From Pseudoalteromonas rubra (lineage in GTDB: Bacteria; Pseudomonadota; Gammaproteobacteria; Enterobacterales; Alteromonadaceae), in assembly GCF_000967655.1 (NCBI RefSeq), contig NZ_JXYA01000042.1, positions 62,001-126,000 of the forward strand: a stretch of 64,000 nucleotides of DNA. The letters are read 5' to 3'. Shown here piece by piece: positions 17,455 through 26,879 of this stretch. Position numbers and translations under genes: made by a program. The notes beneath the pieces were generated by a model. That model did not search any database. It saw only the letters and a program-made list of their open reading frames with translations, and was not told the DNA's origin. How positions within the stretch are numbered: the first letter of the stretch is position 1; every line of letters begins with the position of its first letter.

Positions 17455-17516
17455 TTTCATTCGTTACCGCCTGACAGGGTTTTACAAAGTCAGGCAGACA
17501 GGAGGAGCCGGATTTG

Positions 17517-18689
17517 ATGTATCGAATTTCTGAGCTGGCAGCGCAGCTGGGTTTGTCGCGTTCTACTTTATTGTATTACGAAAAGCGCGGACTGCTCTGT
17601 GGCCGTCGCGCCAGTAATGGTTATCGGCTATATGGCGAGCAGGACCTGCAAAAGGTGCGACTGCTACAACAGTTACAGGCTGGCGGGCTGACGCTGAGTG
17701 AGTGCAAACAAGCGCTGGAGGCCAAACTAGACCGCACGGTACTGAGCCGAAGGCTCGCCGAGCTGGAAGCCGAGATAGCACACAAGCAACAGGCGCACAG
17801 TTTGTTGTCGGCGCTGCTTGGCCGTGGCTCGCTGCGCAACTGGCATACACAGGCCAACAAACTGGCACCCGATGCACATCGAAACTGGCTTGAACAACAA
17901 GGCTTTGATGAACAGCAAAGCCTTTACTTAAAATGGTTATCAAAAGACATGAACGAACACGATACTTATATGGCCGACTTTATGGCGGTCTTTCATCAGT
18001 TAGAACGCTGGGGACCTGGCAATGATGCCGATACGCACAAGGCGTTAGCGCATATTCCCTTTGCACCACAAAATGTGCTGGATATCGGCTGCGGAAAAGG
18101 CTTTGCCAGCGAGTTGCTCGCCCGTGAAACGCAGGCGCGGATCACAGCGGTAGATAATGAAGCTGAGGCAATCCAGAGTCTGGTGCGGCGACTACAACAT
18201 AAAGGGCTGGATAAACGCGTAACGCCGCTGTGTGCCAGTATGACCGCACTGCCCTTTGCGCCTGGCAGCTTTGATCTGCTCTGGGCCGAAAGTTCGGCTT
18301 ATATCATGGGCTTTGCGGCGGCGCTGAATGCCTGGCGCCCGTTTCTGAGTTCAGCCGGTTGTTTAATGATCAGCGATCTGGTGTGGCTAAACGATACACC
18401 CTCAGAACAAGCACGTATATTCTGGCAACAGGAGTACCCGGATATGCAAGCCATTGCGATACGGCTGGCACAGATTGAACAAGCAGGCTTCGAGGTACTG
18501 GCGCACTTTACGCTGAGTCAGCAGGCCTGGGCTGATTACTATGAGCCGCTCAAAACCGAAGTCACACGCCGCCTCAGCCACCAGCCCAACTCTTTGGCAC
18601 TGCAGGATATGGCCCGGGAAATTGCCATCTATGAGCAGTATCTTGGCGAGTTCGGCTATCAGATGTTTGTGCTGCAACGCACGGATTGA
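17517..18689 (+). CDS. MerR regulator fused to a SAM-dependent methyltransferase
   Basis: The 390-residue protein starts at the ATG, nine bases after AGGAGGAG; a TTG one codon earlier is less likely. Residues 1-70 are a MerR winged helix (YRISELAAQLGLSRSTLLYY, then RASNGYRLYGEQDL). A coiled linker covers about 75-105. Residues 110-390 are a class I methyltransferase with motif I VLDIGCGKGFASELLA near 187-202 and an AVDNE acidic loop. The methyltransferase occupies the usual effector-binding position of MerR proteins. It may methylate the inducing compound or use SAM as a signal. The substrate is unknown. Confidence 0.88.
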   Translation: MYRISELAAQLGLSRSTLLYYEKRGLLCGRRASNGYRLYGEQDLQKVRLLQQLQAGGLTLSECKQALEAKLDRTVLSRRLAELEAEIAHKQQAHSLLSALLGRGSLRNWHTQANKLAPDAHRNWLEQQGFDEQQSLYLKWLSKDMNEHDTYMADFMAVFHQLERWGPGNDADTHKALAHIPFAPQNVLDIGCGKGFASELLARETQARITAVDNEAEAIQSLVRRLQHKGLDKRVTPLCASMTALPFAPGSFDLLWAESSAYIMGFAAALNAWRPFLSSAGCLMISDLVWLNDTPSEQARIFWQQEYPDMQAIAIRLAQIEQAGFEVLAHFTLSQQAWADYYEPLKTEVTRRLSHQPNSLALQDMAREIAIYEQYLGEFGYQMFVLQRTD

Positions 18690-18799
18690 GTACCCCGGTG
18701 CTGGTAAGTTAAACGATATGGCATTAAAATAACGCTTTTGGACAACCAGCGCTGTGCTTATGCGCACATCGCTGCATTGCAACCTGATAGGTCTGACGT

Positions 18800-19423
18800 A
18801 TGCCACATCAAAATCGCGGTAATTTGTTTATTCTTTCGGCGCCTTCCGGTGCCGGAAAGTCAAGTTTGATTAAAGCCCTGCTGGAAAGACAAGATAAGGT
18901 CCGGGTCTCGGTGTCTCATACAACCCGTGCGCCTCGTCCGGGTGAGAATAACGGCGAGCACTATCACTTTGTCTCGGTCGATGAGTTTAAGACGCTAATC
19001 AACCAGAATGACTTTTTTGAGTGGGCACAGGTATTCGACAACTACTATGGCACCTCTAAGCAGGCAATTGAAGCCCAGTTAGCTGCCGGTATCGACGTGT
19101 TTCTCGACATTGACTGGCAAGGTGCCCGTCAGGTGCGCGAGCTGATGCCTGAAGTAAAAACCATTTTTATCCTGCCACCTTCCAAACAGGCTCTGGAAGA
19201 GCGTCTTAATAGTCGGGGTCAGGACTCTCAGGAAGTCATTGCCTCGCGCATGGAGCAAGCTAAATCTGAATGCTCACACTACAATGAGTTTGACTACCTG
19301 CTGGTTAACGATGATTTTGCTACCGCGCTGAATGAACTAGAGCATATTGTGGTAGCAGCACGACTGGAGCTGAAAAAGCAGCAGCTGAGCCAGCACGCGT
19401 TGATCGCTGAGTTATTGAAATAA
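18800..19423 (+). CDS. gmk: Guanylate kinase
   Basis: Gmk phosphorylates GMP to GDP. The 207-residue protein has the P-loop [11 protein letters not shown] at 13-23. The GMP-binding region [20 protein letters not shown] follows, with the lid around [16 protein letters not shown]. It precedes rpoZ and spoT, as in E. coli, which places guanine nucleotide supply beside (p)ppGpp metabolism. Confidence 0.97.
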   Translation: MPHQNRGNLFILSAPSGAGKSSLIKALLERQDKVRVSVSHTTRAPRPGENNGEHYHFVSVDEFKTLINQNDFFEWAQVFDNYYGTSKQAIEAQLAAGIDVFLDIDWQGARQVRELMPEVKTIFILPPSKQALEERLNSRGQDSQEVIASRMEQAKSECSHYNEFDYLLVNDDFATALNELEHIVVAARLELKKQQLSQHALIAELLK

Positions 19424-19586
19424 CCCGCTTTCATCGTGCCCTGTATCGAGTTTAGGTCTGAGGCCTGCCCGCACGGCAACCCCAGACCCTGATGGCCGAT
19501 ATTTTTTAACCATATACTTGGCGAATCCGGTGCTTTTTAGTAGACTAGCCCTTTGCTAAATGTATTGAATTTTTTGGAGTGCTTCG

Positions 19587-19862
19587 ATGGCTCGCGTAAC
19601 AGTAGAAGACGCAGTAGATAAAATTGGTAACCGTTTCGACCTAATTCTTGTTGCAGCGCGTCGCGCTCGTCAGATTGCAGTCGGTGGTAAAGACCCTATG
19701 GTTGAAGCTGAAAATGACAAGCCAACCGTAATCGCATTGCGCGAGATCGAAAAAGGCATGGTCACCAGCGATTCACTGGACATGATCGATCGCGAAGAGC
19801 AACAAACTCAGGAAGCTGCTGAGCTTGCTGCTGTTGCTGCAATTGTGGGTGGCAATCGCTAA
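19587..19862 (+). CDS. rpoZ: RNA polymerase omega subunit
   Basis: The 91-residue protein starts [20 protein letters not shown] and contains the AARRARQ helix that clamps the beta-prime C-terminus, matching E. coli omega closely. GGAGTG lies just before the ATG. Omega also contributes to one ppGpp site on RNA polymerase, fitting its position next to spoT. A strong hairpin follows. Confidence 0.97.
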   Translation: MARVTVEDAVDKIGNRFDLILVAARRARQIAVGGKDPMVEAENDKPTVIALREIEKGMVTSDSLDMIDREEQQTQEAAELAAVAAIVGGNR

Positions 19863-19880
19863 TCCACTGCGACCTGTATA

Positions 19881-19915
19881 ACAATAACGCCAGCTTTTTT
19901 AGCTGGCGTTATTGT
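19881..19915 (+). terminator. Strong hairpin between rpoZ and spoT
   Basis: Perfect arms of 15 bases (19881-19895 and 19901-19915), core AATAACGCCAGCT and complement, enclose a TTTTT loop. The downstream tail is TTCTG, a weak T-run. It should terminate or attenuate transcription before spoT. Confidence 0.7.
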
Positions 19916-20022
19916 TTCTGCGCCACAGGCCGCTGAACACCTCATTTTCAGACTAATAAATTGGTTAGTCGATTGGCTTCGAAGTCAATTCATCGTATAT
20001 TCAGTACTTAACTTATTATTAA

Positions 20023-20077
20023 TACCAATCAAGCAACATAGCCTGAGCGCAGGATATGCTATTGCGTCATTGGTGTA
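20023..20077 (+). repeat. Long imperfect hairpin in the spoT leader
   Basis: TACCAAT (20023-20029) pairs with ATTGGTGTA (20069-20077). Internally, GCAACATAGC pairs with GCTATTGC, leaving a GC-rich tip. It ends 25 bases before the spoT ATG. It may be a dispersed palindromic repeat or a leader structure; copy number cannot be judged from this window. Confidence 0.4.
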
Positions 20078-20102
20078 ACTTCGCTGGAACATTGGAGTGT
20101 GA

Positions 20103-22205
20103 ATGTATCTGTTTGAAGGCTTAAAGAAAAAAATATCAGAGTATCTGCCACCCGAAGATGTGGAACTGGTGCAAAAAGCCTACGTGGTTGCCCGCGAAGC
20201 GCATGAAGGGCAAACCCGCTCCAGCGGCGAGCCTTATATTACCCACCCGGTTGAAGTCACGCAGATCCTGGCCAGTATGAAGCTGGACCATGAAACGCTG
20301 ATGGCGGCCCTGATGCATGATGTGATTGAAGACACCGATTTCAGCCAAAAAGACCTGGCCGAGATCTTCGGCGATACCGTTGCCGAGCTGGTGGCCGGCG
20401 TCAGTAAGCTGGATAAACTCGACTTTAAAGACAAAAAAGAGTTCCAGGCCGAAAACTACCGCAAAATGATCATGGCCATGACCCAGGATATTCGGGTTAT
20501 CCTGATCAAGCTGGCTGACCGCACGCACAATATGCGGACTCTGGGCTTTCTGCGCCCGGAAAAGCGCCGCCGGATAGCCCGCGAAACCCTGGAGATCTTT
20601 GCTCCCATCGCCAACCGCCTTGGTATTCACGATATTAAGAACGAGCTGGAAGATCTGGGCTTTGCGGCTTTATATCCAATGCGTCACAGAGCACTTAAAT
20701 CAGAAGTTGCGAAAGCACGCGGCAACCGTAAAGAAGTGATCAGCAATATTCAGTCTGAGATTGAATCGCGCCTGGAAGAAGCTGGGATTGATGCCTCGGT
20801 CAGTGGCCGCGAAAAACACCTCTACAGCATTTACAAAAAAATGCTCAACAAAGAGCTGCTGTTCAACGAAGTGATGGACATTTATGCTTTTCGTATCAAC
20901 GTCAACAGCATAGATACCTGCTATCGGGTGTTGGGTGTGGCGCACAACCTGTATAAACCCATCGAAACCCGCTTTAAAGATTATATCGCGGTACCCAAAA
21001 CCAATGGTTACCAGTCTTTGCATACCTCCTTGGTGGGGCCGCACGGTATTCCGGTGGAGATCCAAATTCGTACCCACGATATGGATCATATGGCCGACAA
21101 AGGAGTCGCAGCACACTGGATGTATAAAAAAGCCGGTGACAGTTCGGGCCACACCGCACAGCAACGCGCCAGACAATGGATGCAAAGCCTGCTTGAGCTG
21201 CAGCAAAGTGCCGGCTCGTCGTTTGAGTTTGTTGAAAACGTTAAAACTGAGCTGTTCCCCGAAGAGATTTATGTCTTTACGCCGGATGGGCGGATCATTG
21301 AATTACCTATGGGCGCCACGGCGGTCGACTTTGCCTATGCCGTTCACACCGACGTAGGAAACACCTGTGTTGGCGCACGGGTTAACCGCAAGCCTTACCC
21401 ACTGAGTAAAGCGCTGGATACCGGCCAGACTGTTGAGATCATTACCAGTTCGGGCGCACACCCTAATGCCACCTGGCTCAACTTTATCGTCACGGGTAAA
21501 GCGCGCCTGGGCGTACGCAACTACCTTAAGAGTCAGCATCAGGAAGAATCCATCCTGCTGGGCCGACGCTTACTTGACTCCGCACTGGGTGAACATAAGC
21601 TGGACGATATTCCCACCGAACAGATAGACAGAGTACTGGAAGAGCATGAGCTCAATACCGTCCTGGAGCTACTGGTAGAAATTGGCAACGGCAATATCAT
21701 GAGTATGCTGGTGGCTAAACGCCTATTGCAAGCCGATGATGCCATTGAGAGCCTGGCACAAAAAGCCAAAGCACCCATCATTGGTACCGAAGGCATGCTG
21801 GTGACTTATGCCAAATGTTGCCGCCCGGTTCCGGGTGACGACATTACCGCTTATGTCAGCCAGGGTAAGGGCTTAATGGTCCACCGCCAGGAATGTAAAA
21901 ACATCAAAGGCTGGCGTAATGAACGCGCCAAGTACTTTGTGGTAAAGTGGGAAGATAACCCCGAGAAAGAATACATCGCAGCACTGCGGGTTGAGATAAT
22001 CAACCACCAGGGTGCGTTGGCCAAATTAACCAATGTGGTTGCTAGTACACAAGCCAATATTGTGGAGATAGCAACCGAAGAAAAAGAGAGCAACCTGTAC
22101 GTGATAGACCTGGGTGTCACCGTTAAAGACAGGATCCATGTGGCGAACATTATGCGCCGGATCCGGGTGATGCCAGATGTACAACGTGTAACCAGGAAGC
22201 GATAA
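20103..22205 (+). CDS. spoT: Bifunctional (p)ppGpp synthetase/hydrolase SpoT
   Basis: SpoT degrades and makes the stringent-response alarmone. The 700-residue protein is full length. It has the HD hydrolase domain ([13 protein letters not shown] near 60-72 and the later ADRTHNMRT), then the synthetase domain with [13 protein letters not shown] near 233-245. The TGS domain ([20 protein letters not shown]) follows, then the zinc-finger/RRM region with [12 protein letters not shown] and a C-terminal ACT domain. It lies 240 bases after rpoZ behind a strong hairpin, so it may have its own promoter. ridA follows after 10 bases. Confidence 0.97.
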   Translation: MYLFEGLKKKISEYLPPEDVELVQKAYVVAREAHEGQTRSSGEPYITHPVEVTQILASMKLDHETLMAALMHDVIEDTDFSQKDLAEIFGDTVAELVAGVSKLDKLDFKDKKEFQAENYRKMIMAMTQDIRVILIKLADRTHNMRTLGFLRPEKRRRIARETLEIFAPIANRLGIHDIKNELEDLGFAALYPMRHRALKSEVAKARGNRKEVISNIQSEIESRLEEAGIDASVSGREKHLYSIYKKMLNKELLFNEVMDIYAFRINVNSIDTCYRVLGVAHNLYKPIETRFKDYIAVPKTNGYQSLHTSLVGPHGIPVEIQIRTHDMDHMADKGVAAHWMYKKAGDSSGHTAQQRARQWMQSLLELQQSAGSSFEFVENVKTELFPEEIYVFTPDGRIIELPMGATAVDFAYAVHTDVGNTCVGARVNRKPYPLSKALDTGQTVEIITSSGAHPNATWLNFIVTGKARLGVRNYLKSQHQEESILLGRRLLDSALGEHKLDDIPTEQIDRVLEEHELNTVLELLVEIGNGNIMSMLVAKRLLQADDAIESLAQKAKAPIIGTEGMLVTYAKCCRPVPGDDITAYVSQGKGLMVHRQECKNIKGWRNERAKYFVVKWEDNPEKEYIAALRVEIINHQGALAKLTNVVASTQANIVEIATEEKESNLYVIDLGVTVKDRIHVANIMRRIRVMPDVQRVTRKR

Positions 22206-22215
22206 AGGAAAGACT

Positions 22216-22608
22216 ATGAATAAAGCCATTATTTCAACCGATCAGGCGCCGGCGGCAATCGGCACCTACAGTCAGGCAGTTAAAGTCGGTACGGCGGTTT
22301 ACCTTTCGGGGCAGATCCCTTTGGTGCCTGAAACAATGGAAGTAATCTCTGAAGATTTCGCAGAGCAAACACAACAGGTATTTAAAAACCTCACGGCCGT
22401 ATGTGAAGAAGCCGGCGGCCAGCTACAGGATATGGTTAAGGTAAACATCTTCCTGACCGATCTGAGCAACTTTGCCACTGTGAATGAAATCATGAGCCAG
22501 CACTTTAAAACGCCTTACCCGGCGCGTGCTGCCATAGGTGTTAAAGAGCTGCCTAAGGGCGTACAAATTGAGATTGACGGCATCATGGAGCTGCCTTCAA
22601 CCAATTAA
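22216..22608 (+). CDS. ridA: RidA family enamine/imine deaminase
   Basis: RidA hydrolyses reactive 2-aminoacrylate and related enamines that arise from threonine and serine dehydration. The 130-residue protein has the family signatures [18 protein letters not shown] and the active-site region with [12 protein letters not shown], where Arg binds the carboxylate. It ends [11 protein letters not shown]. It follows spoT by 10 bases, with AAGGAAAG before the start, and is probably co-transcribed with it. Confidence 0.94.
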   Translation: MNKAIISTDQAPAAIGTYSQAVKVGTAVYLSGQIPLVPETMEVISEDFAEQTQQVFKNLTAVCEEAGGQLQDMVKVNIFLTDLSNFATVNEIMSQHFKTPYPARAAIGVKELPKGVQIEIDGIMELPSTN

Positions 22609-22635
22609 TACCCGTACCCAGGTTATACAACTACC

Positions 22636-22658
22636 AAGCCCGCTTTATGCGGGCTTTT
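22636..22658 (+). terminator. Rho-independent terminator after ridA
   Basis: The AAGCCCGC/GCGGGCTT stem has a TTTAT loop followed by TT; it ends the spoT-ridA transcript. Confidence 0.85.
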
Positions 22659-22838
22659 GCTTATCAGAGCGCCGAAATTTCATCATCTTAACTTTGATCT
22701 TAAACACTTGACCGCATACTATTAATTTAGCAATCTGGTGATATGCAGAGCGCGTTGTGCGACTCTGAAATGGCCGCACTTTTTGGCAATTTGAGGTATT
22801 TGGCATCGTAGTAAGTGATAAGCAATAAGGATAAGCCT

Positions 22839-24449
22839 GTGTTTAAACTCGCAAAAAATGGCAATATATTGATGGACGTCGCTTCCGCGTCGCCCCCCAG
22901 TGCAGCGTTTGTGGTTGAAGCACTCGAGCGCTCACCTTATGCTGACTGCGCAATCGATCACGAGTCCATTGCAGCTTACTTTAAGCAAGATACCCCCGCT
23001 GCGCAGCTGATTGTGGGGCAACAAAAAGATGCACACATAGAAGTGGCACTCAGCGAAGACAAAATGCAGGCCATCGCCAGACTTACCACAGCTCAGGGTG
23101 GCAAGATGATCAGCCTTGAAGATGCCAAACGCGCCATCGTTAAGGTGGGCGTCACCCGAGGCTATAAACAAGTCTACCTGGAAAACTTGCTCAAGCAGCA
23201 GCTGGAATCCCCGCCGGGTAGTGAAGTCACCGGTATTGTCGCCCAAGGGCGGCCACCTGAAAATGGCACCCCGGCCAAGCTCATGCCGCATGTACAAACA
23301 TTGAAAGAACGCCTGAAACAACCTAAATTGCGTGAAGACGGCACAGTCGATATGCGCGACTTTGGCGCTCTGGCAAGCGTTGCGCCCGGCACCTTGTTGG
23401 TTACGCAAAGGCCGGCAACCCCAGGTAAAGAAGGTTTTACCGTTACCGGAGACAGTATAGCCCCTAAGCCCGGAGACAGCTTTCAGCTGATGGCCGGTGA
23501 AGGCACCGAGATCTCCCCGACCAACCCGTTGCAGCTGGTCTCGACCATTGCGGGCTGCCCGTCCGATATTCCCAATGGCATGCGGGTAGATGATATCTTT
23601 ACCATTGCTGATGTTAATGTGCGCAGTGGCCATATTGAATTTAGCGGCAGTGTGCTGGTTACCCGCAATGTCGATCCGGGCATGAAAATAAAAGCCCATG
23701 GCGATATCACTGTAATGGGCACCGTAGAATCGGGCGAACTCATTTCGGATGGCAACATCGAAGTGCGCGGTGGTGTGATTGGCCATTTGGATCACAGCAA
23801 CGACGATCAGGGGCTGACCTGTCGCCTGATAGCCAAAGGCGATGTTCAGATCACCCACGGTCAGTACACCTACCTCGAAGGTCAGAATGTCTTTATCCAA
23901 AAGCAAAGTAATCACTGTGATATCAAAGCACGTAACCTGTTGCAGGTTGGTCTGGATGAATCGCCCAAAGGTAAGCTCATTGGCGGCACTATTTTTGATG
24001 CTAAGATGCTGGTGGCGGGCGAAGTTGGCAGCAGCTCAGGTGCAACCATGGCGATTTACCTGGCACGCAGTGGCATGGAGATCACTGAACGCACCGATCT
24101 GTGTCTCAAAGAGCTGAGCCAGACCGATGAGCAGATCAATAACCTGCAAAAGGCGGTCGAAAAAGCCGACCATGTAAAAGATGCCGAAAAGAAAAAAACC
24201 TTGCTGGCAAAAATCGGCGCGACACAACAACATTACTGCAAACAGGCCGAGGCACTGGAACATCAGCTGTCGGAACTAGATCATACCCTGCACGACTTGC
24301 TCGATAACACCCAGCTGGTCGTCAATACCTCTTTGCACTCGGGCGTCGAGATCCATATTTTCGACAAAGTGTATAAAACCACCCGCAGCTACCCCCCGTG
24401 CAGTGCCAGACTGATTGAAGGCAAAATCGAGATTGAATTTAAGATGTAA
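22839..24449 (+). CDS. FapA family protein (DUF342)
   Basis: The protein has 536 residues from a GTG (MFKLAKNG) that has AGGA seven bases upstream. A GTG eight codons earlier lacks such a site. The N-terminal half is the variable FapA part. The centre (about residues 255-400) is a right-handed beta-helix region with repeated short strands such as GHIEFSGSVLV, GDITVMGTVESGELI and GDVQITHGQYTYLEG. A coiled coil follows (about 410-500). The family is widespread and linked in some bacteria to polarity, signalling or polymer assembly. The role here is unknown. It sits between ridA and asnA, separate from both by terminators. Confidence 0.85.
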   Translation: MFKLAKNGNILMDVASASPPSAAFVVEALERSPYADCAIDHESIAAYFKQDTPAAQLIVGQQKDAHIEVALSEDKMQAIARLTTAQGGKMISLEDAKRAIVKVGVTRGYKQVYLENLLKQQLESPPGSEVTGIVAQGRPPENGTPAKLMPHVQTLKERLKQPKLREDGTVDMRDFGALASVAPGTLLVTQRPATPGKEGFTVTGDSIAPKPGDSFQLMAGEGTEISPTNPLQLVSTIAGCPSDIPNGMRVDDIFTIADVNVRSGHIEFSGSVLVTRNVDPGMKIKAHGDITVMGTVESGELISDGNIEVRGGVIGHLDHSNDDQGLTCRLIAKGDVQITHGQYTYLEGQNVFIQKQSNHCDIKARNLLQVGLDESPKGKLIGGTIFDAKMLVAGEVGSSSGATMAIYLARSGMEITERTDLCLKELSQTDEQINNLQKAVEKADHVKDAEKKKTLLAKIGATQQHYCKQAEALEHQLSELDHTLHDLLDNTQLVVNTSLHSGVEIHIFDKVYKTTRSYPPCSARLIEGKIEIEFKM

Positions 24450-24471
24450 GGGAGCCCAACCGGGCTCCCTT
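24448..24471. terminator. Bidirectional terminator between fapA-like gene and asnA
   Basis: Ten-base perfect arms AAGGGAGCCC/GGGCTCCCTT enclose an AACC loop, overlapping the stop codon of the DUF342 gene. It serves both convergent genes. Confidence 0.75.
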
Positions 24472-24491
24472 ACCGTGTGTCGCCATCGCGT

Positions 24492-25487
24492 CTAAAGTAA
24501 CCCAGAAACTTCAGTTTTAATGTGCTCAGGCCACACACCAACCTGGACCTGACCAATATGTTGTTTTTGCAGTAACAGCATCACCAGACGAGACTGGCCA
24601 ATGCCGCCGCCAATGGTTTGTGGCAACGCTCCCGCCAGCAGGCTCTGATGCCAGTCCTGCTCCAGTCTTTGCTCATCCTGAGTCAGGCTCAGCTGACGCT
24701 GCAGACTGTCCGGACACACCCGGATCCCCATGGACGAAATTTCAAACGCATCTTCAAGAACCGGGTTCCAGACCAGAATATCACCGTTGAGGCCCTGGTA
24801 CTGATCGCATGTGGGCGTCGACCAGTCATCGTAGTCCGGCGCTCTGACGTCATGGATTTTGCCATCACCCAGCTCGCCGCCAATCCCAATCAGAAATACC
24901 GCACCATACTCCTGAGCAATCGCTTTTTCTCTTTGTTTGGGCGTAAAATCCGGATACATGCGACGCAGCTCTTCACTGTGTACAAAGGTGATGTGCTGCG
25001 GCAAAAACGGAGTCAACCCGTACTCAGAGGCCAGTTGCTGCTCGGTTTCACGAATAGCGCCGTACAGAGTTTGAACCGTTTCTTTGAGTTTATCCAAAGA
25101 GCGCTCTGACTGCGCACAGATCACCTGCTCCCAGTCCCACTGATCAACGTACACAGAGTGGATGGGCGACAGCTTGTCTTCGTCCGGGCGTAACGCTTTC
25201 ATATGCGTATAGAGCCCCTGCCCTGCGCCAAAGCCATAATCGCCAAGTGTTTTACGCTTCCACTTTGCCAGTGAATGCACGACCTCAAAGTCGCTGTCAC
25301 TCAACGTTTTCACCTTCACCTTAACGGCTTTTTCGGTGCCGCTGAGGTTATCCTGGATCCCGTCTCCTACTTTTGCCAGGATAGGTGCCTGGACTTCAAT
25401 CAGACCTAGCTTGTCAGTCAGTTGTTGTGAAAAAAGTGCTTTTGCACGGGCTATTTGCTGTTGTGTTTGCAGATACTGTTGCAACAT
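24492..25487 (-). CDS. asnA: Aspartate--ammonia ligase (asparagine synthetase A)
   Basis: AsnA makes asparagine from aspartate, ammonia and ATP. The 331-residue protein is typical in length. It contains the class II synthetase-like segments [21 protein letters not shown] (read in parts), VYVDQWDWE and the C-terminal [14 protein letters not shown] motif. It is divergent from asnC, whose product activates asnA in E. coli; the same control is likely here. Confidence 0.96.
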   Translation of the reverse strand: MLQQYLQTQQQIARAKALFSQQLTDKLGLIEVQAPILAKVGDGIQDNLSGTEKAVKVKVKTLSDSDFEVVHSLAKWKRKTLGDYGFGAGQGLYTHMKALRPDEDKLSPIHSVYVDQWDWEQVICAQSERSLDKLKETVQTLYGAIRETEQQLASEYGLTPFLPQHITFVHSEELRRMYPDFTPKQREKAIAQEYGAVFLIGIGGELGDGKIHDVRAPDYDDWSTPTCDQYQGLNGDILVWNPVLEDAFEISSMGIRVCPDSLQRQLSLTQDEQRLEQDWHQSLLAGALPQTIGGGIGQSRLVMLLLQKQHIGQVQVGVWPEHIKTEVSGLL

Positions 25488-25630
25488 ATCGGTTTCCTCA
25501 TTCCCAATGGTGTTGAATAACGGTGCAGGCTTGCTGCGTTAAATCTATCCTCAACAAAAACGAGCAAAGATTCAATACTCCATAACAAAAACACCTTTAC
25601 ACTATTTTTTTCGTTAAAAATTCGCTTTAA

Positions 25631-25651
25631 TAATTATTGAATCAATAATTA
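25631..25651. promoter_or_regulatory. Perfect palindrome in the asnA-asnC intergenic region
   Basis: The 21-base dyad has 10-base arms (TAATTATTGA and complement) around one A, 16 bases before the asnC ATG. It is a likely AsnC-binding site for autorepression and asnA control. Confidence 0.55.
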
Positions 25652-25666
25652 GCGTGCAAAATATCC

Positions 25667-26125
25667 ATGGAAAATTATCAAATCGATAATCTCGACCGTT
25701 CTATCCTTCATGCCTTAATGGACAATGCCAGAACTCCCTATGCTGAACTGGCCAAACGCTTTGCCGTCAGTGCAGGGACCATTCATGTGCGGGTCGAGAA
25801 GATGAAACAAGCCGGTATTATCGTCGGCACCCGGGTCAGCATAGATGCCAAACAGCTAGGCTATGATGTCTGCTGTTTTATCGGCGTAAACCTCAAACAT
25901 GCGCGGGATTACCCCGCTACTATTGAACAACTGGAAGGGTTTGAAGAAGTCGTTGAAGCTTATTACACCACAGGCAATTACAGCATTTTTATCAAAGTGA
26001 TGGCGCGCTCTATCGATCACCTTCAGGATGTGCTGATCAACAAGATCCAAACCATAGAAGCAATTCAGTCAACCGAGACCCTAATCTCCTTGCAGGCACC
26101 AATCATGCGTGAAGTAATGCCTTAG
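25667..26125 (+). CDS. asnC: AsnC transcriptional regulator
   Basis: The 152-residue Lrp/AsnC-family regulator starts MENYQIDNLDRSIL, nearly identical to E. coli AsnC. It has an N-terminal winged helix-turn-helix (to about 60) and a C-terminal RAM ligand domain with the TGNYSIFIKVMARS segment that binds asparagine. In E. coli it activates asnA in the absence of asparagine. The divergent pair and the palindrome between them fit that role. Confidence 0.95.
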   Translation: MENYQIDNLDRSILHALMDNARTPYAELAKRFAVSAGTIHVRVEKMKQAGIIVGTRVSIDAKQLGYDVCCFIGVNLKHARDYPATIEQLEGFEEVVEAYYTTGNYSIFIKVMARSIDHLQDVLINKIQTIEAIQSTETLISLQAPIMREVMP

Positions 26126-26178
26126 GGAGGCGCTTTTTGTTATAATCGCGGCAATTTTGTAGTTAAGAGCTGTAATTG

Positions 26179-26877
26179 ATGGAAGAAAACCGTTTTCAGC
26201 GCGTGAAGCGCATTTTGGATCAACGCCAGACTGATTTAACCGTGTGCCTGGACGAAGTCCACAAACACCATAATCTGTCGGCCATAGTGCGTACAGCCGA
26301 TGCGGTCGGCTGCCATCATGTGCATGCGGTATGGCCGCAGGAACAAAGACGCCTGACCAATAACACCTCAGGTGGCAGCAAAAACTGGGTAGAAACCCAT
26401 ATGCACGACGACATAGATCAGGCCGTTGCCGCAATCCGTGCGCAAAACCCGGGTATTCAACTGCTAGCGACTAACCTCAGTGATACCGCCGTAGATTTTC
26501 GCGAGATTGATTATACTAAGCCAACCGCCGTCATTGTTGGACAGGAACGTTTAGGGATCTCAGACCGGGCACTGGAACATGCCGATCAGCATATCGTGAT
26601 CCCAATGGCTGGTATGGTACAGTCATTAAATGTCTCGGTGGCTGCGGCCTTGATCTTATATGAAGCACAGCGCCAGCGTGAAGAGGCAGGGCTGTATCAG
26701 CGCAACGATATGCTCGACCCGGCAATCAAACATAAGTTATTGTTTGAAGGCTGTCACCCAATCATTGCCAATCGCTGCGTAGAAAAAGGCCTGCCCTACC
26801 CGGCACTGGATGAAGTTGGGGAGATCGTTGCCGACGAGGCTTTCTGGAACACACTGAAGTTCAGTCAAAAAGGATAA
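26179..26877 (+). CDS. trmH: tRNA (guanosine-18-2'-O)-methyltransferase
   Basis: TrmH (SpoU) methylates the ribose of G18 in tRNA. The 232-residue protein starts MEENRFQRVKRILDQRQ, with AAGAG about ten bases upstream; a TTG one codon earlier is less likely. SPOUT motif 1 is HNLSAIVRTADAVG. Motif 2 is VGQERLGIS. Motif 3 is IPMAGMVQSLNVSVAAALIL, which forms the knotted SAM site. recG starts two bases after its stop codon, so they form an operon. Confidence 0.95.
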   Translation: MEENRFQRVKRILDQRQTDLTVCLDEVHKHHNLSAIVRTADAVGCHHVHAVWPQEQRRLTNNTSGGSKNWVETHMHDDIDQAVAAIRAQNPGIQLLATNLSDTAVDFREIDYTKPTAVIVGQERLGISDRALEHADQHIVIPMAGMVQSLNVSVAAALILYEAQRQREEAGLYQRNDMLDPAIKHKLLFEGCHPIIANRCVEKGLPYPALDEVGEIVADEAFWNTLKFSQKG

Positions 26878-26879
26878 TT

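Noticed and set aside
22932-23915. A 327-codon open frame antisense to the DUF342 gene
   Set aside because: It has no ribosome site and its composition follows the opposite strand; it is a shadow of the real gene.
24618-25109. A 163-codon open frame antisense to asnA
   Set aside because: The opposite strand encodes a full-length, highly conserved AsnA.
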